Source: Caldinitratiruptor microaerophilus
Lineage (GTDB): Bacteria; Bacillota; Sulfobacillia; Symbiobacteriales; ZC4RG38
NCBI RefSeq assembly: GCF_025999835.1
Contig: NZ_AP025628.1
Location: forward strand, 2,604,001 to 2,668,000
DNA length: 64,000 nucleotides
Direction of reading: 5' to 3'
Shown: piece after piece, positions 33,368-43,273 of the stretch
How positions within the stretch are numbered: position 1 is the first letter of the stretch
How the letters are laid out: each line of letters opens with the position of its first letter
Notes under the pieces: model-generated
Told to the model about the DNA's origin: nothing
The model's input: the letters and a program-made list of their open reading frames with translations, nothing else
The model's database searches: none
Position numbers and translations under genes: made by a program

Positions 33368-34483
33368 GTGAACGGACTGTACCAGACCGTGCGCCGAATT
33401 GCAGACCTGGACCGGGAGGCGATGCGCCGCGCCCGGGATCGCCTGGACCGGCTCACCAAGCCGCAGGGAAGCCTGGGCGTCCTCGAGGACCTGGCCGAGC
33501 GGCTGGCCGGGATCACCGGCAGCCCGCTGCCGCGCCTCGGCGACCGGGCCGTGGTCGTCATGGCCGCCGACCACGGCGTGGCGGCCGAGGGCGTCAGCGC
33601 CTACCCGCAGGAAGTGACCGCCCAGATGGTCCGGAACTTCGTGCAGGGCGGCGCCGCGATCTGCGTGCTGGCGCGGCAGGCCGGGGCCCGGGTGACGGTG
33701 GTCGACATGGGCGTGCGGGAACCCACCGCCGCCCACGGGGTGGTCGAGCGGCGGATCCGCGCCGGCACCGGCAACATCGCCCGGGGGCCGGCCATGACCC
33801 GCGAGGAGGCCGTGGCGGCCCTGGAGACCGGGATCGAGATCGCACGCATGGAGATCGCCCGCGGCGCCACGCTGCTGGCCACCGGCGACATGGGGATCGG
33901 CAACACGACGGCGGCCAGCGCCGTCACGGCCGCCATCAGCGGGCAGCCGGTCGCCGCCGTGGTCGGCCGCGGCACCGGCATCCCGGACGGGCGGCTCGCC
34001 CTCAAGGTGCGGGTGGTCGAGGAGGCCCTGCGCGTGAACCGCCCCGACCCCGGCGATCCGGTCGACGTCCTGGCAAAGGTGGGCGGGCTCGAGATCGGCG
34101 GCCTGGCGGGCCTCATCCTGGGCGCCGCGGCCGCCCGGGTCCCCGTCCTGGTTGACGGCTTCATCGCCGGCGCCGCCGCCCTCCTCGCCGCCCGCCTGGC
34201 GCCGGCCGCCGTACCCTACATGCTCGCCTCCCACCTCTCCGAGGAGCCGGGGCACGCCGTTCAGCTCCGCCTCCTGGGGCTGGAGCCGCTCCTGCGCCTC
34301 CGGATGCGGCTCGGCGAGGGCACGGGGGCTGCCCTCGCCATGCACCTGGTCGAGGCGGCCACCCGCGTCCTCGCCGAGATGGCGACCTTCGAGTCGGCCG
34401 GGGTCTCTACGCGGCTCGAGCCGCCCGCCGGGGATCGAACCGCCGGAGAAGGAGCGAGTTCGACACCACGGACACCGAGCTGA
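33368..34483 (+). CDS. cobT: Nicotinate-nucleotide-dimethylbenzimidazole phosphoribosyltransferase
   Basis: 371 residues. CobT makes alpha-ribazole phosphate for the lower ligand of cobalamin. Seen: [88 protein letters not shown] with the catalytic glutamate region, and [16 protein letters not shown] at 33368 follows GAGGAGG. The last 77 nt overlap the 3' end of convergent copA; the CobT tail there ([10 protein letters not shown]...) goes beyond the usual end of the family. No other cobalamin gene is in the window. Confidence 0.95.
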   Translation: MNGLYQTVRRIADLDREAMRRARDRLDRLTKPQGSLGVLEDLAERLAGITGSPLPRLGDRAVVVMAADHGVAAEGVSAYPQEVTAQMVRNFVQGGAAICVLARQAGARVTVVDMGVREPTAAHGVVERRIRAGTGNIARGPAMTREEAVAALETGIEIARMEIARGATLLATGDMGIGNTTAASAVTAAISGQPVAAVVGRGTGIPDGRLALKVRVVEEALRVNRPDPGDPVDVLAKVGGLEIGGLAGLILGAAAARVPVLVDGFIAGAAALLAARLAPAAVPYMLASHLSEEPGHAVQLRLLGLEPLLRLRMRLGEGTGAALAMHLVEAATRVLAEMATFESAGVSTRLEPPAGDRTAGEGASSTPRTPS

Positions 34484-36869
34484 ACGCCATCGCGGCGCCC
34501 GCGATCATGGGGGTGAGCTGGCCCAGGGCCGCCAGCGGGATGCCCAGGACGTTGTAGATGAACGCCCAGAAGAGGTTCTGCTTGATCTTCCGCATGGTGG
34601 CCCGGGAGAGCCGGATGGCGGCGGGAATCCCGCGCAGGTCGCCGGACATGAGGGTGATGTCGGCGGCCTCGATGGCCACGTCGGCACCGGTGCCGATGGC
34701 GATGCCCAGGTCGGCCGTGGCCAGCGCCGGGGCGTCGTTGATGCCGTCGCCCACCATGGCGACGACCTTCCCCTCGGCGCGCAGCTTCTCGACCTCGGCC
34801 GCCTTGTCCTCGGGCAGCACCTCCGCCAGCACCCGCTCGATCCCGACCTGCCGGGCGATCGCCTCGGCCGTGCGCCGGTTGTCGCCGGTGATCATGACGA
34901 CGTCGACGCCCAGCTGCTTCAGCTCGGCGATGGCCGCCGCCGAGGTGGGCTTCACCGTGTCCGCCACCGCCACGACACCGGCGACCTGGCCGTCGACGGC
35001 CAGGATCATCGCCGTCTTGCCCTCCGCCTCCAGGCGGCGGACCTCCGCCGCCACCGGCGCCGGGTCGACCCCGTGCCGCTCCATGAGCCGGGTGTTGCCC
35101 AGGGCGACGCGGCGGCCCTCCACCCGGGCCTCAACGCCGTGGCCGGGCACGGCCTGGAAACCCTCGGGCTCCGCCAGGTGGAGGCCGCGGGCCCGGGCCC
35201 CCTCCACCACGGCCCGGGCCAGGGGGTGCTCGGAGCCCCGCTCGGCGGAAGCCGCCAGGCGGACCACCTCCGCCGTGTCCCAGCCGGGAGCCGGCACCAC
35301 GTCGGTCAGGTCGGGCTCGCCCCGGGTGACGGTGCCGGTCTTGTCCAGCACGACGACCTGGATCTTGTGCGCCTTCTCCAGGTGCTCGCCGCCCCGGATC
35401 AGGATGCCGGTCTGGGCGCCCTTGCCCGTGCCGACCATCACCGCCGTCGGCGTCGCCAGACCCAGCGCGCACGGGCAGGCGATGACCAGGACCGCCGTCG
35501 CGGCCCGCAGCCCGGTGCTCCAGTCGCCGGTGGCCAGGCCCCAGCCCAGGAGGGTGATCACCGCGACCCCGATCACCGCCGGCACGAAGTAGGCCGAGAT
35601 GACGTCCGCCAGGCGCTGGATGGGGGCCTTCGAGCCCTGCGCCTCCTCCACCATGCGGACGATCTGGGCCAGGGCGGTGTCCGCCCCCACCCGGGTCGCC
35701 CGGAACTTGAAGGTCCCGTGCTTGTTGAGCGTGGCGCCCACCACGGTGTCGCCGGGCCGCTTGTCCACCGGCACGCTCTCGCCGGTGAGCATCGACTCGT
35801 CCACCGAGGACTCGCCCTCGACGATGACGCCGTCGACCGGGATGCGCTCGCCCGGCCGGACGACCACGATGTCGCCCACCGCGACGGCCTCGACCGGCAC
35901 GTCCCGCTCCTCGCCGTCACGCACCACGCGGGCGGTCTTCGCGCCGAGGTCCAGGAGCTTCTGGATCGCCTCGGAGGTCCGCCCCTTGGCGACAGCCTCC
36001 AGCATCTTGCCGAGGATGATCAGGGTGAGGACGGTCGCGCCCGCCTCGTAGTAAACGGCCGGGCGGGCGACGGTCCCCGCGGCGTGGCCGCCGGGGGCGC
36101 CCACCAGGAAGGTCTCCGCCACGCTGTACAGGTAGGCGGCCGAGGTGCCCAGCGCCACCAGCGTGTCCATGTTGGCGCCGCCGTGCCTGAGGTTCAGCCA
36201 CGCCCGCCGGTAGAACTGGGCGCCCGCCACCACCTGCACCGCCGTGGCGAGGGCGAACTGGACGTAGGGGCTGCCGAGGACCGTGTGGATCCCCAGCGGC
36301 ATGAGGACCATGGACTCCAGGAGGAGCGGCAGGGTCAGGGCGGCGGAGAAGAGGAAGAGGTGCAGCTGGTGGCGGATCTCCCGCTGCCGCTCGTCCTTCT
36401 GCCGGCCCTTGTCCTCCCGCGCGACCTCGGCGCCGTAGCCGGCCTCGGTGACGGCACGGATCATCTCCTCCACGTCGACGAGGCCGGGGGTGAACTCCAC
36501 CGTCGCCTTCTCGGTGCTGAGGTTCACGGCCGCCCGCTGCACGCCGGGGAGTCGGGAGAGCCGCTTCTCCACGCGGGCGACGCACGAGGCGCAGGTCATG
36601 CCCCGGATGTTCAGAGTGACCTTCTCCCGCGCCACGCCGTAGCCGAGTTCCTCGACGGCGCGGAACATCCGGTCGAGGTCGACCGCCTCGGGATCGAAGA
36701 CGACGGTGGCCTTCTCCGTGGCCAGGTTGACGCTCGCCTCCCGGACACCCTCGAGGTGGGACAGCCTATTCTGGATGCGCGTCGCGCACGACGCGCACGT
36801 CATGCCGGTGATCTGGAACGTGGCCTTCTCCTCGACCTGCTCTCTCTGCGCCACTGCGGTTTCCGCCAT
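34407..36869 (-). CDS. copA: Copper-exporting P1B-type ATPase CopA
   Basis: 820 residues. Two N-terminal heavy-metal domains with GMTCASC (first at Cys25/Cys28), then membrane segments, the TGES actuator loop, the ion-channel CPCALGL (near 463), phosphorylation DKTGT (near 508) and [14 protein letters not shown] plus two CASC domains indicate Cu+ export from the cytoplasm. ATG at 36869 follows GGGAGGCGAG. A CsoR-type operator lies in its leader. No csoR or copZ gene is adjacent. Confidence 0.96.
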   Translation of the reverse strand: MAETAVAQREQVEEKATFQITGMTCASCATRIQNRLSHLEGVREASVNLATEKATVVFDPEAVDLDRMFRAVEELGYGVAREKVTLNIRGMTCASCVARVEKRLSRLPGVQRAAVNLSTEKATVEFTPGLVDVEEMIRAVTEAGYGAEVAREDKGRQKDERQREIRHQLHLFLFSAALTLPLLLESMVLMPLGIHTVLGSPYVQFALATAVQVVAGAQFYRRAWLNLRHGGANMDTLVALGTSAAYLYSVAETFLVGAPGGHAAGTVARPAVYYEAGATVLTLIILGKMLEAVAKGRTSEAIQKLLDLGAKTARVVRDGEERDVPVEAVAVGDIVVVRPGERIPVDGVIVEGESSVDESMLTGESVPVDKRPGDTVVGATLNKHGTFKFRATRVGADTALAQIVRMVEEAQGSKAPIQRLADVISAYFVPAVIGVAVITLLGWGLATGDWSTGLRAATAVLVIACPCALGLATPTAVMVGTGKGAQTGILIRGGEHLEKAHKIQVVVLDKTGTVTRGEPDLTDVVPAPGWDTAEVVRLAASAERGSEHPLARAVVEGARARGLHLAEPEGFQAVPGHGVEARVEGRRVALGNTRLMERHGVDPAPVAAEVRRLEAEGKTAMILAVDGQVAGVVAVADTVKPTSAAAIAELKQLGVDVVMITGDNRRTAEAIARQVGIERVLAEVLPEDKAAEVEKLRAEGKVVAMVGDGINDAPALATADLGIAIGTGADVAIEAADITLMSGDLRGIPAAIRLSRATMRKIKQNLFWAFIYNVLGIPLAALGQLTPMIAGAAMAFSSVSVVSNSLLLRRFDPRRAARAA

Positions 36870-36894
36870 GGGCGCTCGCCTCCCGGTTGCCGAC

Positions 36895-36909
36895 TACCCC
36901 CCTGGGGTA
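36895..36909. promoter_or_regulatory. CsoR-type copper operator upstream of copA
   Basis: TACCCCCCTGGGGTA is an inverted repeat of the TACCCC/GGGGTA type bound by CsoR copper-sensing repressors. It lies between the copA -10 and its start codon. Confidence 0.75.
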
Positions 36910-36920
36910 CTACGCCCCCT

Positions 36921-36949
36921 ACTATAGCCCATCCGGCGGGGAGCGTCAA
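36921..36949 (-). promoter_or_regulatory. Promoter of copA
   Basis: On the minus strand TTGACG (36949-36944), 17 bp, TATAGT (36926-36921). The CsoR-type operator begins 11 bp downstream of the -10, where a bound repressor would block initiation. Confidence 0.75.
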
Positions 36950-37049
36950 CGACCCGCCCGCCTCCCGGGCACGGCCGCAGCGCAAGCATAGTGTGGCCAC
37001 GGCCGGTCGGGGTGCGGCGGTCGGGGCGGATCCGGGCCGGCGACGCGAA

Positions 37050-37078
37050 GGCGCCCGCGGCGGGTCCCCGCGGGCGCC
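37050..37078 (-). terminator. Terminator after the small orphan gene
   Basis: A perfect 11-bp stem (37050-37060 with 37068-37078), about 50 nt past the stop of the 85-residue gene. Confidence 0.65.
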
Positions 37079-37127
37079 CGGGCCTGCCAGGCATCGGGCG
37101 GCACGCCGGCCTGCCCGATGTACGGTC

Positions 37128-37385
37128 TCACCACCAGAAACCGGGAAACGCGGCGATGCCCGGGATCCCCGCGACCGTCGGGAATGCCGATGGCACGGTC
37201 GCCACCGTGGTGACCGGCACGGCGTACTCGAACACCCGGTACACGGTCGCATTCGCCGCCGGGTACGAGGCGGCGCCGGGCGCCAGCCAGAGGTCGTCGG
37301 CCCCGGCCTGGGCGCCGATGAACGGCGAGATCCCCGAGACGGCGGCACCGCTTGCGTCGAAGAAACCCCACAGCATCCAGGCCAC
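37128..37385 (-). CDS. Orphan 85-residue hydrophobic protein
   Basis: Not recognised. ATG at 37385 has AAGGAGAG 8 nt upstream. The product starts MAWMLWGFFDASG, has no charged core (one Arg, a few Asp/Glu), several SP/AP/VP turns and repeated V-T/A-T steps, and ends GIAAFPGFWW. It lies in its own unit between the copA promoter and the rodA terminator and is followed by a strong terminator. The composition would suit a surface or spore-associated peptide, but this is a guess. Confidence 0.55.
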   Translation of the reverse strand: MAWMLWGFFDASGAAVSGISPFIGAQAGADDLWLAPGAASYPAANATVYRVFEYAVPVTTVATVPSAFPTVAGIPGIAAFPGFWW

Positions 37386-37478
37386 TCTCCTTGCTCTGAC
37401 TTCTCCTCCGGGCGGGGCGGCTCTCTACATAATACGGCGACAACGAGCGGCGCGCTCCCGGCCCCTTCCCCGGGGCAC

Positions 37479-37517
37479 GCTCCGTGGGGCCCCCTGCGCC
37501 GCGGGGGCCTCCGGAGC
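37479..37517 (-). terminator. Terminator of the maf-mre-min-rodA operon
   Basis: An outer stem GCTCCG/CGGAGC (37479-37484, 37512-37517) encloses a perfect 7-bp stem GGCCCCC/GGGGGCC (37488-37494, 37503-37509). It starts 8 nt after the rodA stop on the minus strand. Confidence 0.6.
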
Positions 37518-37524
37518 GGACGTG

Positions 37525-38667
37525 TCAGAAGAGGAGCGTCTGCCTGCGCATGTGAACGTTCAGCACCAGCCCCACGGCGATCAGGTTGGCGACGGCGGAG
37601 GTGGGCCCGTAGCTGATGAAGGGCAGCGGGATCCCGGTCACGGGCATGAGCCCGACCGCCATCCCCGCGTTCTCCAGCACGTGGAAGCCGATCATCGCCG
37701 CCACCCCGGTGACCAGCAGCACCCCGTAACGGTCCTTGGCGTGCATGGCGGCGTTCAGCACCCGCCACAGGACGACCAGGAACAGGAGCAGGACCACCGC
37801 GGCGCCGATGAAGCCCAACTCCTCCGCCACGGCCGTGAAGATGAAGTCGGTGTGCGACTCGGGCACGTACCCGAGCTGGGTCTGGGTGCCCCGGAACAGG
37901 CCCATCCCCGGCAGCCCCCCGCTGGCGATGGCGATGCGGGCCTGGATGACGTTGTAGCAGGCGTTGCGCACGTCCCGCTCGGGCTCCAGCCAGCAGAGGA
38001 TGCGGTCGACCTGATACCGGCTCACCCCGGGCACCTGGATGCCGTACACCGTGGTGGCGACCACGATGCCCGCCAGCGCCCCGGCCCCCAGCAGGGCGAG
38101 GAGTCCCAGCCGCCACCCGGACATGCCCGCCATGTAGAGCATGGCGGCCACGATGGCGAGCAGCACCAGGGCGGTGCCCAGGTCCGGCTGGAGCAGGATC
38201 AGGCCCAGCACGGGGGCGATGTGGCCGCCGGCCAGGAGAAGGTGCCAGAAGGACCCCAGGTTCCCCTCCTGGCGGGCCAGGAGCGTGGCCAGCGTGACGA
38301 TCACGAGCACCTTCGCGATCTCCGAAGGCTGCACGAGGATCACGCCGAGGTCGAGCCAGCCACGGGTACCGTTGACCTCCTTGCCGAGGAAGGGGACGAA
38401 GACGAGCGACAGCAGCGCGATGTTCGCGATGTAGAGGAATCGGTACAGCCGCTCGAACTCGGTGTAGTCGAACAGGAGCACAAGAACAAGGCCTGCCAGC
38501 CCCAGGAGGAGGCCGGCAGCCTGCTTCAGCACGTAGGCGCTGGATTGCTCCCCGAACTGGCCCCGGGTCGCGCTGGCCACCACGAGGAGGCCGAGCGTCC
38601 CGAGGGCGAGAACCGCCGCGAGCAGCACCCAATCCATGTTGCGGAGAAACCGGAGGTCGAAGTTCAA
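37525..38667 (-). CDS. rodA: Rod-shape peptidoglycan polymerase RodA (SEDS family)
   Basis: 380 residues with about ten membrane segments. SEDS signatures: GTRGWLDLG, IQPSEIAKV in the form VQPSEIAKVLVIV, and the end HVLENAGMAVGLMPVTGIPLPFISYGPTS. RodA polymerises glycan strands with a class B PBP during elongation. Last gene of the mreBCD-minCDE unit; TTG at 38667, about 120 nt after minE. Confidence 0.94.
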   Translation of the reverse strand: MNFDLRFLRNMDWVLLAAVLALGTLGLLVVASATRGQFGEQSSAYVLKQAAGLLLGLAGLVLVLLFDYTEFERLYRFLYIANIALLSLVFVPFLGKEVNGTRGWLDLGVILVQPSEIAKVLVIVTLATLLARQEGNLGSFWHLLLAGGHIAPVLGLILLQPDLGTALVLLAIVAAMLYMAGMSGWRLGLLALLGAGALAGIVVATTVYGIQVPGVSRYQVDRILCWLEPERDVRNACYNVIQARIAIASGGLPGMGLFRGTQTQLGYVPESHTDFIFTAVAEELGFIGAAVVLLLFLVVLWRVLNAAMHAKDRYGVLLVTGVAAMIGFHVLENAGMAVGLMPVTGIPLPFISYGPTSAVANLIAVGLVLNVHMRRQTLLF

Positions 38668-38790
38668 CGCCCAAAACCCCCGCGGTCACCGGCAGGCTCG
38701 ATCCGCATGAATTATAACGGCCGGGCACCCGAGAGGGGTACGGCCGGGAAAGGGTGCCGGCCCGGGGGACCCTGCAGCCGCTGGCGGGCG

Positions 38791-39063
38791 CTACCGCACC
38801 AGCGCGGCCCGGCGCACCCGGCGGACCGGGATGTTCGCCACCAGGACCGCCTGGTGTTCTGCCTGGGACAGGCGGACCTCCATGTTCTCCGTGTCGATCT
38901 CCATGTACTCGCTGATCACGTGGATCAGCTCTTCCTTCAGCCGCTCCAGGAATTGCGGCGTGACGCTGGCCCGGTCGTGGACGAGCACCAGGCGAAGCCT
39001 CTCCTTCGCGATCTCCGCGCTCGGCGCCTCCCGTCCCAGCACTCTGGCGATCAGGTCGAACAC
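38791..39063 (-). CDS. minE: Cell-division topological specificity factor MinE
   Basis: 90 residues, GTG start. It has the N-terminal membrane/MinD-binding part (MFDLIARVLG, AKERLRLVLVHDRASVTPQFLERLKEELI) and the C-terminal anti-MinCD dimer part. MinE drives MinCD oscillation that keeps the division septum at mid-cell. Placed 15 nt after minD. Confidence 0.92.
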   Translation of the reverse strand: MFDLIARVLGREAPSAEIAKERLRLVLVHDRASVTPQFLERLKEELIHVISEYMEIDTENMEVRLSQAEHQAVLVANIPVRRVRRAALVR

Positions 39064-39078
39064 AGCCCCCCGCCCCCT

Positions 39079-39879
39079 TCACCGGGTCCCGAAGCCGAAC
39101 GCCCGCTTGAGCCTGGCCAGAAGGCCCTCGTCTGTCTCCAGGTCCATGATGGGCACCTCTTCGCCCATCAGGCGGCGGGTGATGTTGCGGTAGGCCTCCC
39201 CGGACCGGGAGTTGCGGTCGAGCACAGCCGGCTCGCCCCGGTTGGTCGTCACGACGATCTGCTCGTCTTCCGGCACCACACCCAGGAGGTCGATGGCCAG
39301 GATCTCCAGCATGTCGTCGATCGCCAGCATGTCGCCCTTGCGGACCATCCCCGGGCGGTAGCGGTTGATGATCAGCATCGGCCGCTCTTTCTCCGCGGCC
39401 TCCAGCAGCCCGACCACCCGGTCGGCGTCCCGCAGGGCGGACATCTCCGGGGTGGTGACGATGATCGCCTTCTCCGCCCCGGCGATGGCGTTCTGGAACC
39501 CCTGCTCGATCCCTGCGGGGGAGTCGATCAGCACCCAGTCGAACTCCTGCCGGAGCTCCTCCGCCAGGTCCCGCATCTGGTCCGGGCGGACGGCGGTCTT
39601 GTCCTTGGTCTGGGCGGCCGGCAGGAGGAACAGGTTGTCGAACTGCTTCGACTTGATCAGGGCCTTCCGGTACTTGCAGTGGCCGTTGGCCACGTCGACC
39701 AGGTCGTAGACGATGCGGTTCTCCAGCCCCAGGAGAAGGTCGAGGTTCCTGAGCCCGATGTCCGCGTCCACCAGGCAGACCTTTTGCCCGCGCATGGCGA
39801 GCCCGGTCCCCAGGTTGGCCGTGGTCGTGGTCTTGCCGACGCCACCCTTGCCCGAGGTGACCACGATCACCTGTCCCAT
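39079..39879 (-). CDS. minD: Septum-site-determining ATPase MinD
   Basis: 266 residues. Deviant Walker A SGKGGVGKTTTTANLG, VDADIGLRNLDLLLG, DWVLIDSPAGIEQGF, and a C-terminal amphipathic helix (LLARLKRAFGF) that binds the membrane. ATG at 39879 follows GAGGAGGGAC. Confidence 0.96.
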   Translation of the reverse strand: MGQVIVVTSGKGGVGKTTTTANLGTGLAMRGQKVCLVDADIGLRNLDLLLGLENRIVYDLVDVANGHCKYRKALIKSKQFDNLFLLPAAQTKDKTAVRPDQMRDLAEELRQEFDWVLIDSPAGIEQGFQNAIAGAEKAIIVTTPEMSALRDADRVVGLLEAAEKERPMLIINRYRPGMVRKGDMLAIDDMLEILAIDLLGVVPEDEQIVVTTNRGEPAVLDRNSRSGEAYRNITRRLMGEEVPIMDLETDEGLLARLKRAFGFGTR

Positions 39880-39913
39880 CGGAGTCCCTCCTCGTCCGGC
39901 CGCTCGGCCCTCG

Positions 39914-40606
39914 CTACGCCGGGCTGTACCGCCCCAGGAGCGGCCGCCCCTCCACCACGATTTGCCCGTTCGCCACCCGGGCGACCTCCGGCACCCCGGC
40001 TCCGGCCGGATCGGCGTCCGGCGGACGGCCCACGTACCGGCCGATGCGGAGCTGGGTGGGCTCCAGCCGCACGGCCGCCACGATGGCCGTCTCGTCGCCG
40101 GCGGCGCCGGCGTGCGCCACCCCGCGCAGGGCACCGAGCACTACGATGTGCCCCGTGGCGACCACCTCGGCACCAGGGTTCACGTCCCCCACGATGACCA
40201 CGTCCCCCGGGTGCCGCAAGGTCTGCCCGGACCGAAGGGTGCGGGTGACGACCAGCGGCGGGGCGGACCGTGCCGGGCCGAACCCGACCGCGCCGGGCGC
40301 ATCCGGCTCGACCCGGCGGGGGGAGGGCGGCTGCGCCGAAGGGAGCAGCCGGGTGAGATCCTCCCCTTCGCGGATCTGGCGGGGTACCAGTCCGTGCTGG
40401 CGGAGCAGGGCCACCAGCTGGGCCCGCTCCTCCTCCCCGAGCTGGCGCTTCCCGACGGCGACGGTCACCTCCGCACCGCGGAAGAACCCGCCGCTCGCTT
40501 CGAGCTTCTCGGCCAGCGCACCCATGAGCGAGTCCCAGCCCGGATGGTCCTCAAGCACGATCAGCAGGCCGTCCCGGGTCCCGCGAAACCATACTTCCTG
40601 CCGCAT
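39914..40606 (-). CDS. minC: Septum-site-determining protein MinC
   Basis: 230 residues. The N-terminal FtsZ-inhibiting domain (residues 1-100) is followed by a Pro-rich linker and the C-terminal beta-helix TLRSGQTLRHPGDVVIVGDVNPGAEVVATGHIVVLGALRGVAHAG, the conserved MinC_C sequence. ATG at 40606 gives the expected MRQEVWFRGTRDGLLIVLED start. Confidence 0.95.
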   Translation of the reverse strand: MRQEVWFRGTRDGLLIVLEDHPGWDSLMGALAEKLEASGGFFRGAEVTVAVGKRQLGEEERAQLVALLRQHGLVPRQIREGEDLTRLLPSAQPPSPRRVEPDAPGAVGFGPARSAPPLVVTRTLRSGQTLRHPGDVVIVGDVNPGAEVVATGHIVVLGALRGVAHAGAAGDETAIVAAVRLEPTQLRIGRYVGRPPDADPAGAGVPEVARVANGQIVVEGRPLLGRYSPA

Positions 40607-40787
40607 CCAGACTCCCTGCTTTGGCTCGTTGCGGGGACCGCACCCGGCAGGCTCCGGGCACGGGCTTGATCGGTACTTCGTCAACCGAGCGCCAAATCCT
40701 CCCTCTACGAGTAAAAAAGAGTAGCGTGCGCGGCCGAGTGCCATTGCCACCGGAAACCTGTCACGACGACCGCCGCGCCCGGACGGG

Positions 40788-41354
40788 TCACCGGGCCGCC
40801 CCGCGCCGGGACGGGGACGGCCGGGACCCGGGGGCCGGTGCGGGGCGCACCGCCACCGCTCCCCGCGGGTCGGGCCGGAAGTGGGTGTACCGCCCCAGGA
40901 GCCACAGGTACACGAGGGTGGTGAGGCCGGCAGACAGGATGGCGCCCGGCAGGACGGTCCCGCGCAGCGCCTGGAGGGGGGGGAGGGGCCAGCCGAAGTA
41001 GAGCAGGACGCCCAGTGTCAGCCCGCCCGTGAGCAGCCCCCCCGCCGCCCCGCCCACCACCGGCAGGAGGACGTTCTCCTTCACCACGAACCGCTCGGCC
41101 TGGCCGGCGACGAGCCCTGCCAGGCCGAGCGTGAGCACGTGCAGTCCCATGAGCCGCCCGATGGCCACGTCGAGCGCGGCGCCGGCCAGCGCCCCGGCCC
41201 CGAGCCCGACGGCCGGCCCGAAGAGGAGCCCGTAGCTCACCACCACCGCCAGGAGCACGTCCGGCACCACGCCCCACAGGCGCACGAAGCTGGCGGCCGT
41301 GGTCTGGACGAGGAAGGCCACACCGAGAACCCCGAGCAGGTGCCCGTACCTCAC
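40788..41354 (-). CDS. mreD: Rod shape-determining protein MreD
   Basis: 188 residues, five to six membrane segments, with FGPAVGLGAGALAGAALDV typical of MreD. GTG at 41354 overlaps the mreC stop (GTGA). The C-terminal tail is basic and Pro-rich. Confidence 0.92.
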   Translation of the reverse strand: MRYGHLLGVLGVAFLVQTTAASFVRLWGVVPDVLLAVVVSYGLLFGPAVGLGAGALAGAALDVAIGRLMGLHVLTLGLAGLVAGQAERFVVKENVLLPVVGGAAGGLLTGGLTLGVLLYFGWPLPPLQALRGTVLPGAILSAGLTTLVYLWLLGRYTHFRPDPRGAVAVRPAPAPGSRPSPSRRGAAR

Positions 41355-42214
41355 GGATTGTCCACCCCGGTCCCCTCGTCCGGCCCGGCCAACACCACCT
41401 GCACGAAGTCCAGGCGCGTAAAGTTCACCGCCGGCCGCACGGTGGCAAACTTGACGAGGTTGTTCTCCCGCATCCCCACGGTCTCGACGGTCCCGACCAC
41501 GAGCCCACGCGGCAGCACTGCGCCGAGGCCGCTGGTCACCAGCGCGTGGCCGGGCTCCACCTGGGCGTCGCGGTTGAAGGGAAACTCCGCGACCGCTCCC
41601 TCGCTCCCCCGGCCCTGCACCCGGCCGTCCTCACCGGTGACCGCGTCGAGGATGGACGCCTGGAAGTCCGGATCGATCAGGAGCTTCACGGTCGAGGTGA
41701 AGGGAGTCACCCGCTCCACCTTGCCGACCAGGCCCTCGCTGTTCACCACCGCCATGTTGACCCGGACGCCGTCCCGGCTGCCCCGGTCGATGACCACCGA
41801 CGAGAACCACGCGGAAGGGCTGCGGACGATGACCTGCGCCGGCAGAAGGGAGTAATTCGAGCGGGCCTTCAGACCGAGTTCCGAGCGCAGGGCCCGGTTC
41901 TCGTTCTCGAGGTCCGCGTACAGTGCCTGCAGCTGCCGGAGCTGGGCCAGTTCGGCCCGCAGCTGGGCATTCTCTTCCCGCAGCCGCAGGATCTCCTGGA
42001 TCGCCTGGGCGGTACCGCGGACGCGAGCCGAGGTCCAGCCGGCGACCGACTGGACCGGGTAGAGCAGTGTGGCCAGGATGTTCTCCACCGCCGTGGAGGC
42101 GGGGCGCTCGCGGGCTGTCGCGACCATGAGCGCGAACAGGACGACCACCGTCACCAGCCCCGCTACCAGGGCCCGCACACCCCGGGCCCCGTGGGGCGCG
42201 GGACGTGGCAGCAT
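41351..42214 (-). CDS. mreC: Rod shape-determining protein MreC
   Basis: 287 residues: one N-terminal membrane segment (ALVAGLVTVVVLFALMVA), a coiled coil (LRLREENAQLRAELAQLRQLQALY) and the MreC beta domain (VIDRGSRDGVRVNMAVVNSEGLVGKV, VTSGLGAVLPRGLVVG). It links MreB filaments to the wall-synthesis enzymes. Confidence 0.95.
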   Translation of the reverse strand: MLPRPAPHGARGVRALVAGLVTVVVLFALMVATARERPASTAVENILATLLYPVQSVAGWTSARVRGTAQAIQEILRLREENAQLRAELAQLRQLQALYADLENENRALRSELGLKARSNYSLLPAQVIVRSPSAWFSSVVIDRGSRDGVRVNMAVVNSEGLVGKVERVTPFTSTVKLLIDPDFQASILDAVTGEDGRVQGRGSEGAVAEFPFNRDAQVEPGHALVTSGLGAVLPRGLVVGTVETVGMRENNLVKFATVRPAVNFTRLDFVQVVLAGPDEGTGVDNP

Positions 42215-42231
42215 GGCGACTCCTCCCGGCG

Positions 42232-43257
42232 TCAGGCGCGGGCCGCCCGCCGCAGGATGTGCATTTCGTCGAGGACCTTGCCGGTCCCCTTGACGACGCA
42301 GAGCATGGGTTCGTCGGCCACGTGCACCGGCATGCCCGTCTCCCGGGACACCAGCACGTCAAGGCCCTTCAGGAGCGAGCCGCCGCCGGTCATCACGATG
42401 CCCCGGTCCATGATGTCGGCAGCCAGCTCCGGCGGCGTGTTCTCGAGGGTCACCTTGATGGCCTCGATGATGGCGGCCACAGGCTCCGCGAGGGCCTTGC
42501 GCACCTCCTCGCTCGTGATGCGGAGGGTGCGCGGCAGGCCCGTCACCAGGTCGCGTCCCCGGACCTCCATCTGCTCGTCCTGGCCGGTGGGGTAGGCGGA
42601 GCCGATGGCGATCTTGACCTCCTCGGCCGTGCGCTCGCCGATGAGCATGTTGTACGTCCGCTTCACGTACTGCACGATGGACTCGTCCATCTCGTCCCCG
42701 GCGATCCGGATCGACCGGGACGTGACCAGGCCGCCGAGGGAGATGATGGCCACCTCGGTGGTACCGCCGCCGATGTCGACGACCATGCTCCCGGTCGGCT
42801 CCTCCACCGGCAGCCCGGCGCCGATGGCCGCCGCCATCGGCTCCTCGATCACGTACGCCTCCCGCGCCCCGGCCTGCAGGGCCGCGTCCTGCACGGCCCG
42901 GCGCTCGACCCCCGTGACGCCGGAAGGCACCGACACCACCACGCGGGGCCGGAACGGCGTGCGGCGGGGCTGCGCCTTGTTGATGAAGTACTTGAGCATG
43001 GTCTGCGTGATGTCGAAGTCGGCGATCACGCCGTCCTTCATCGGCCGGACGGCGATGATGTTCCCGGGCGTCCTGCCGATCATCTGCTTGGCGTCCAGAC
43101 CCACGGCCATGGGCGCCTTGGTGTCCCGGTCGATGGCGACCACCGACGGCTCATACAGAACAATGCCCCGGCCTTTCACGTAGACCAGGGTGGTCGCTGT
43201 ACCCAGGTCGATCCCCATGTCCCGGGCGAACAGGTTGAAGATGGACACGGCCTGCAT
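42232..43257 (-). CDS. mreB: Rod-shape actin-like protein MreB
   Basis: 341 residues of the MreB/actin fold: [56 protein letters not shown] and [17 protein letters not shown] at 43257 lies very close to AAAGGAG; the GTG three codons on is a possible alternative start. It guides lateral wall growth beneath the membrane. Confidence 0.96.
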   Translation of the reverse strand: MQAVSIFNLFARDMGIDLGTATTLVYVKGRGIVLYEPSVVAIDRDTKAPMAVGLDAKQMIGRTPGNIIAVRPMKDGVIADFDITQTMLKYFINKAQPRRTPFRPRVVVSVPSGVTGVERRAVQDAALQAGAREAYVIEEPMAAAIGAGLPVEEPTGSMVVDIGGGTTEVAIISLGGLVTSRSIRIAGDEMDESIVQYVKRTYNMLIGERTAEEVKIAIGSAYPTGQDEQMEVRGRDLVTGLPRTLRITSEEVRKALAEPVAAIIEAIKVTLENTPPELAADIMDRGIVMTGGGSLLKGLDVLVSRETGMPVHVADEPMLCVVKGTGKVLDEMHILRRAARA

Positions 43258-43273
43258 GACTCCTTTCTCGGCG

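Noticed and set aside
37386-37450. Sporulation sigma-factor promoter for the orphan 85-residue gene
   Set aside because: TATTAT is present on the minus strand but no -35 or sigma-E/K pattern at the right distance.
34152-37616. Long plus-strand open frame opposite copA
   Set aside because: Mirrors the copA codons and crosses the copA promoter, the CsoR operator and a terminator; no recognisable sequence.
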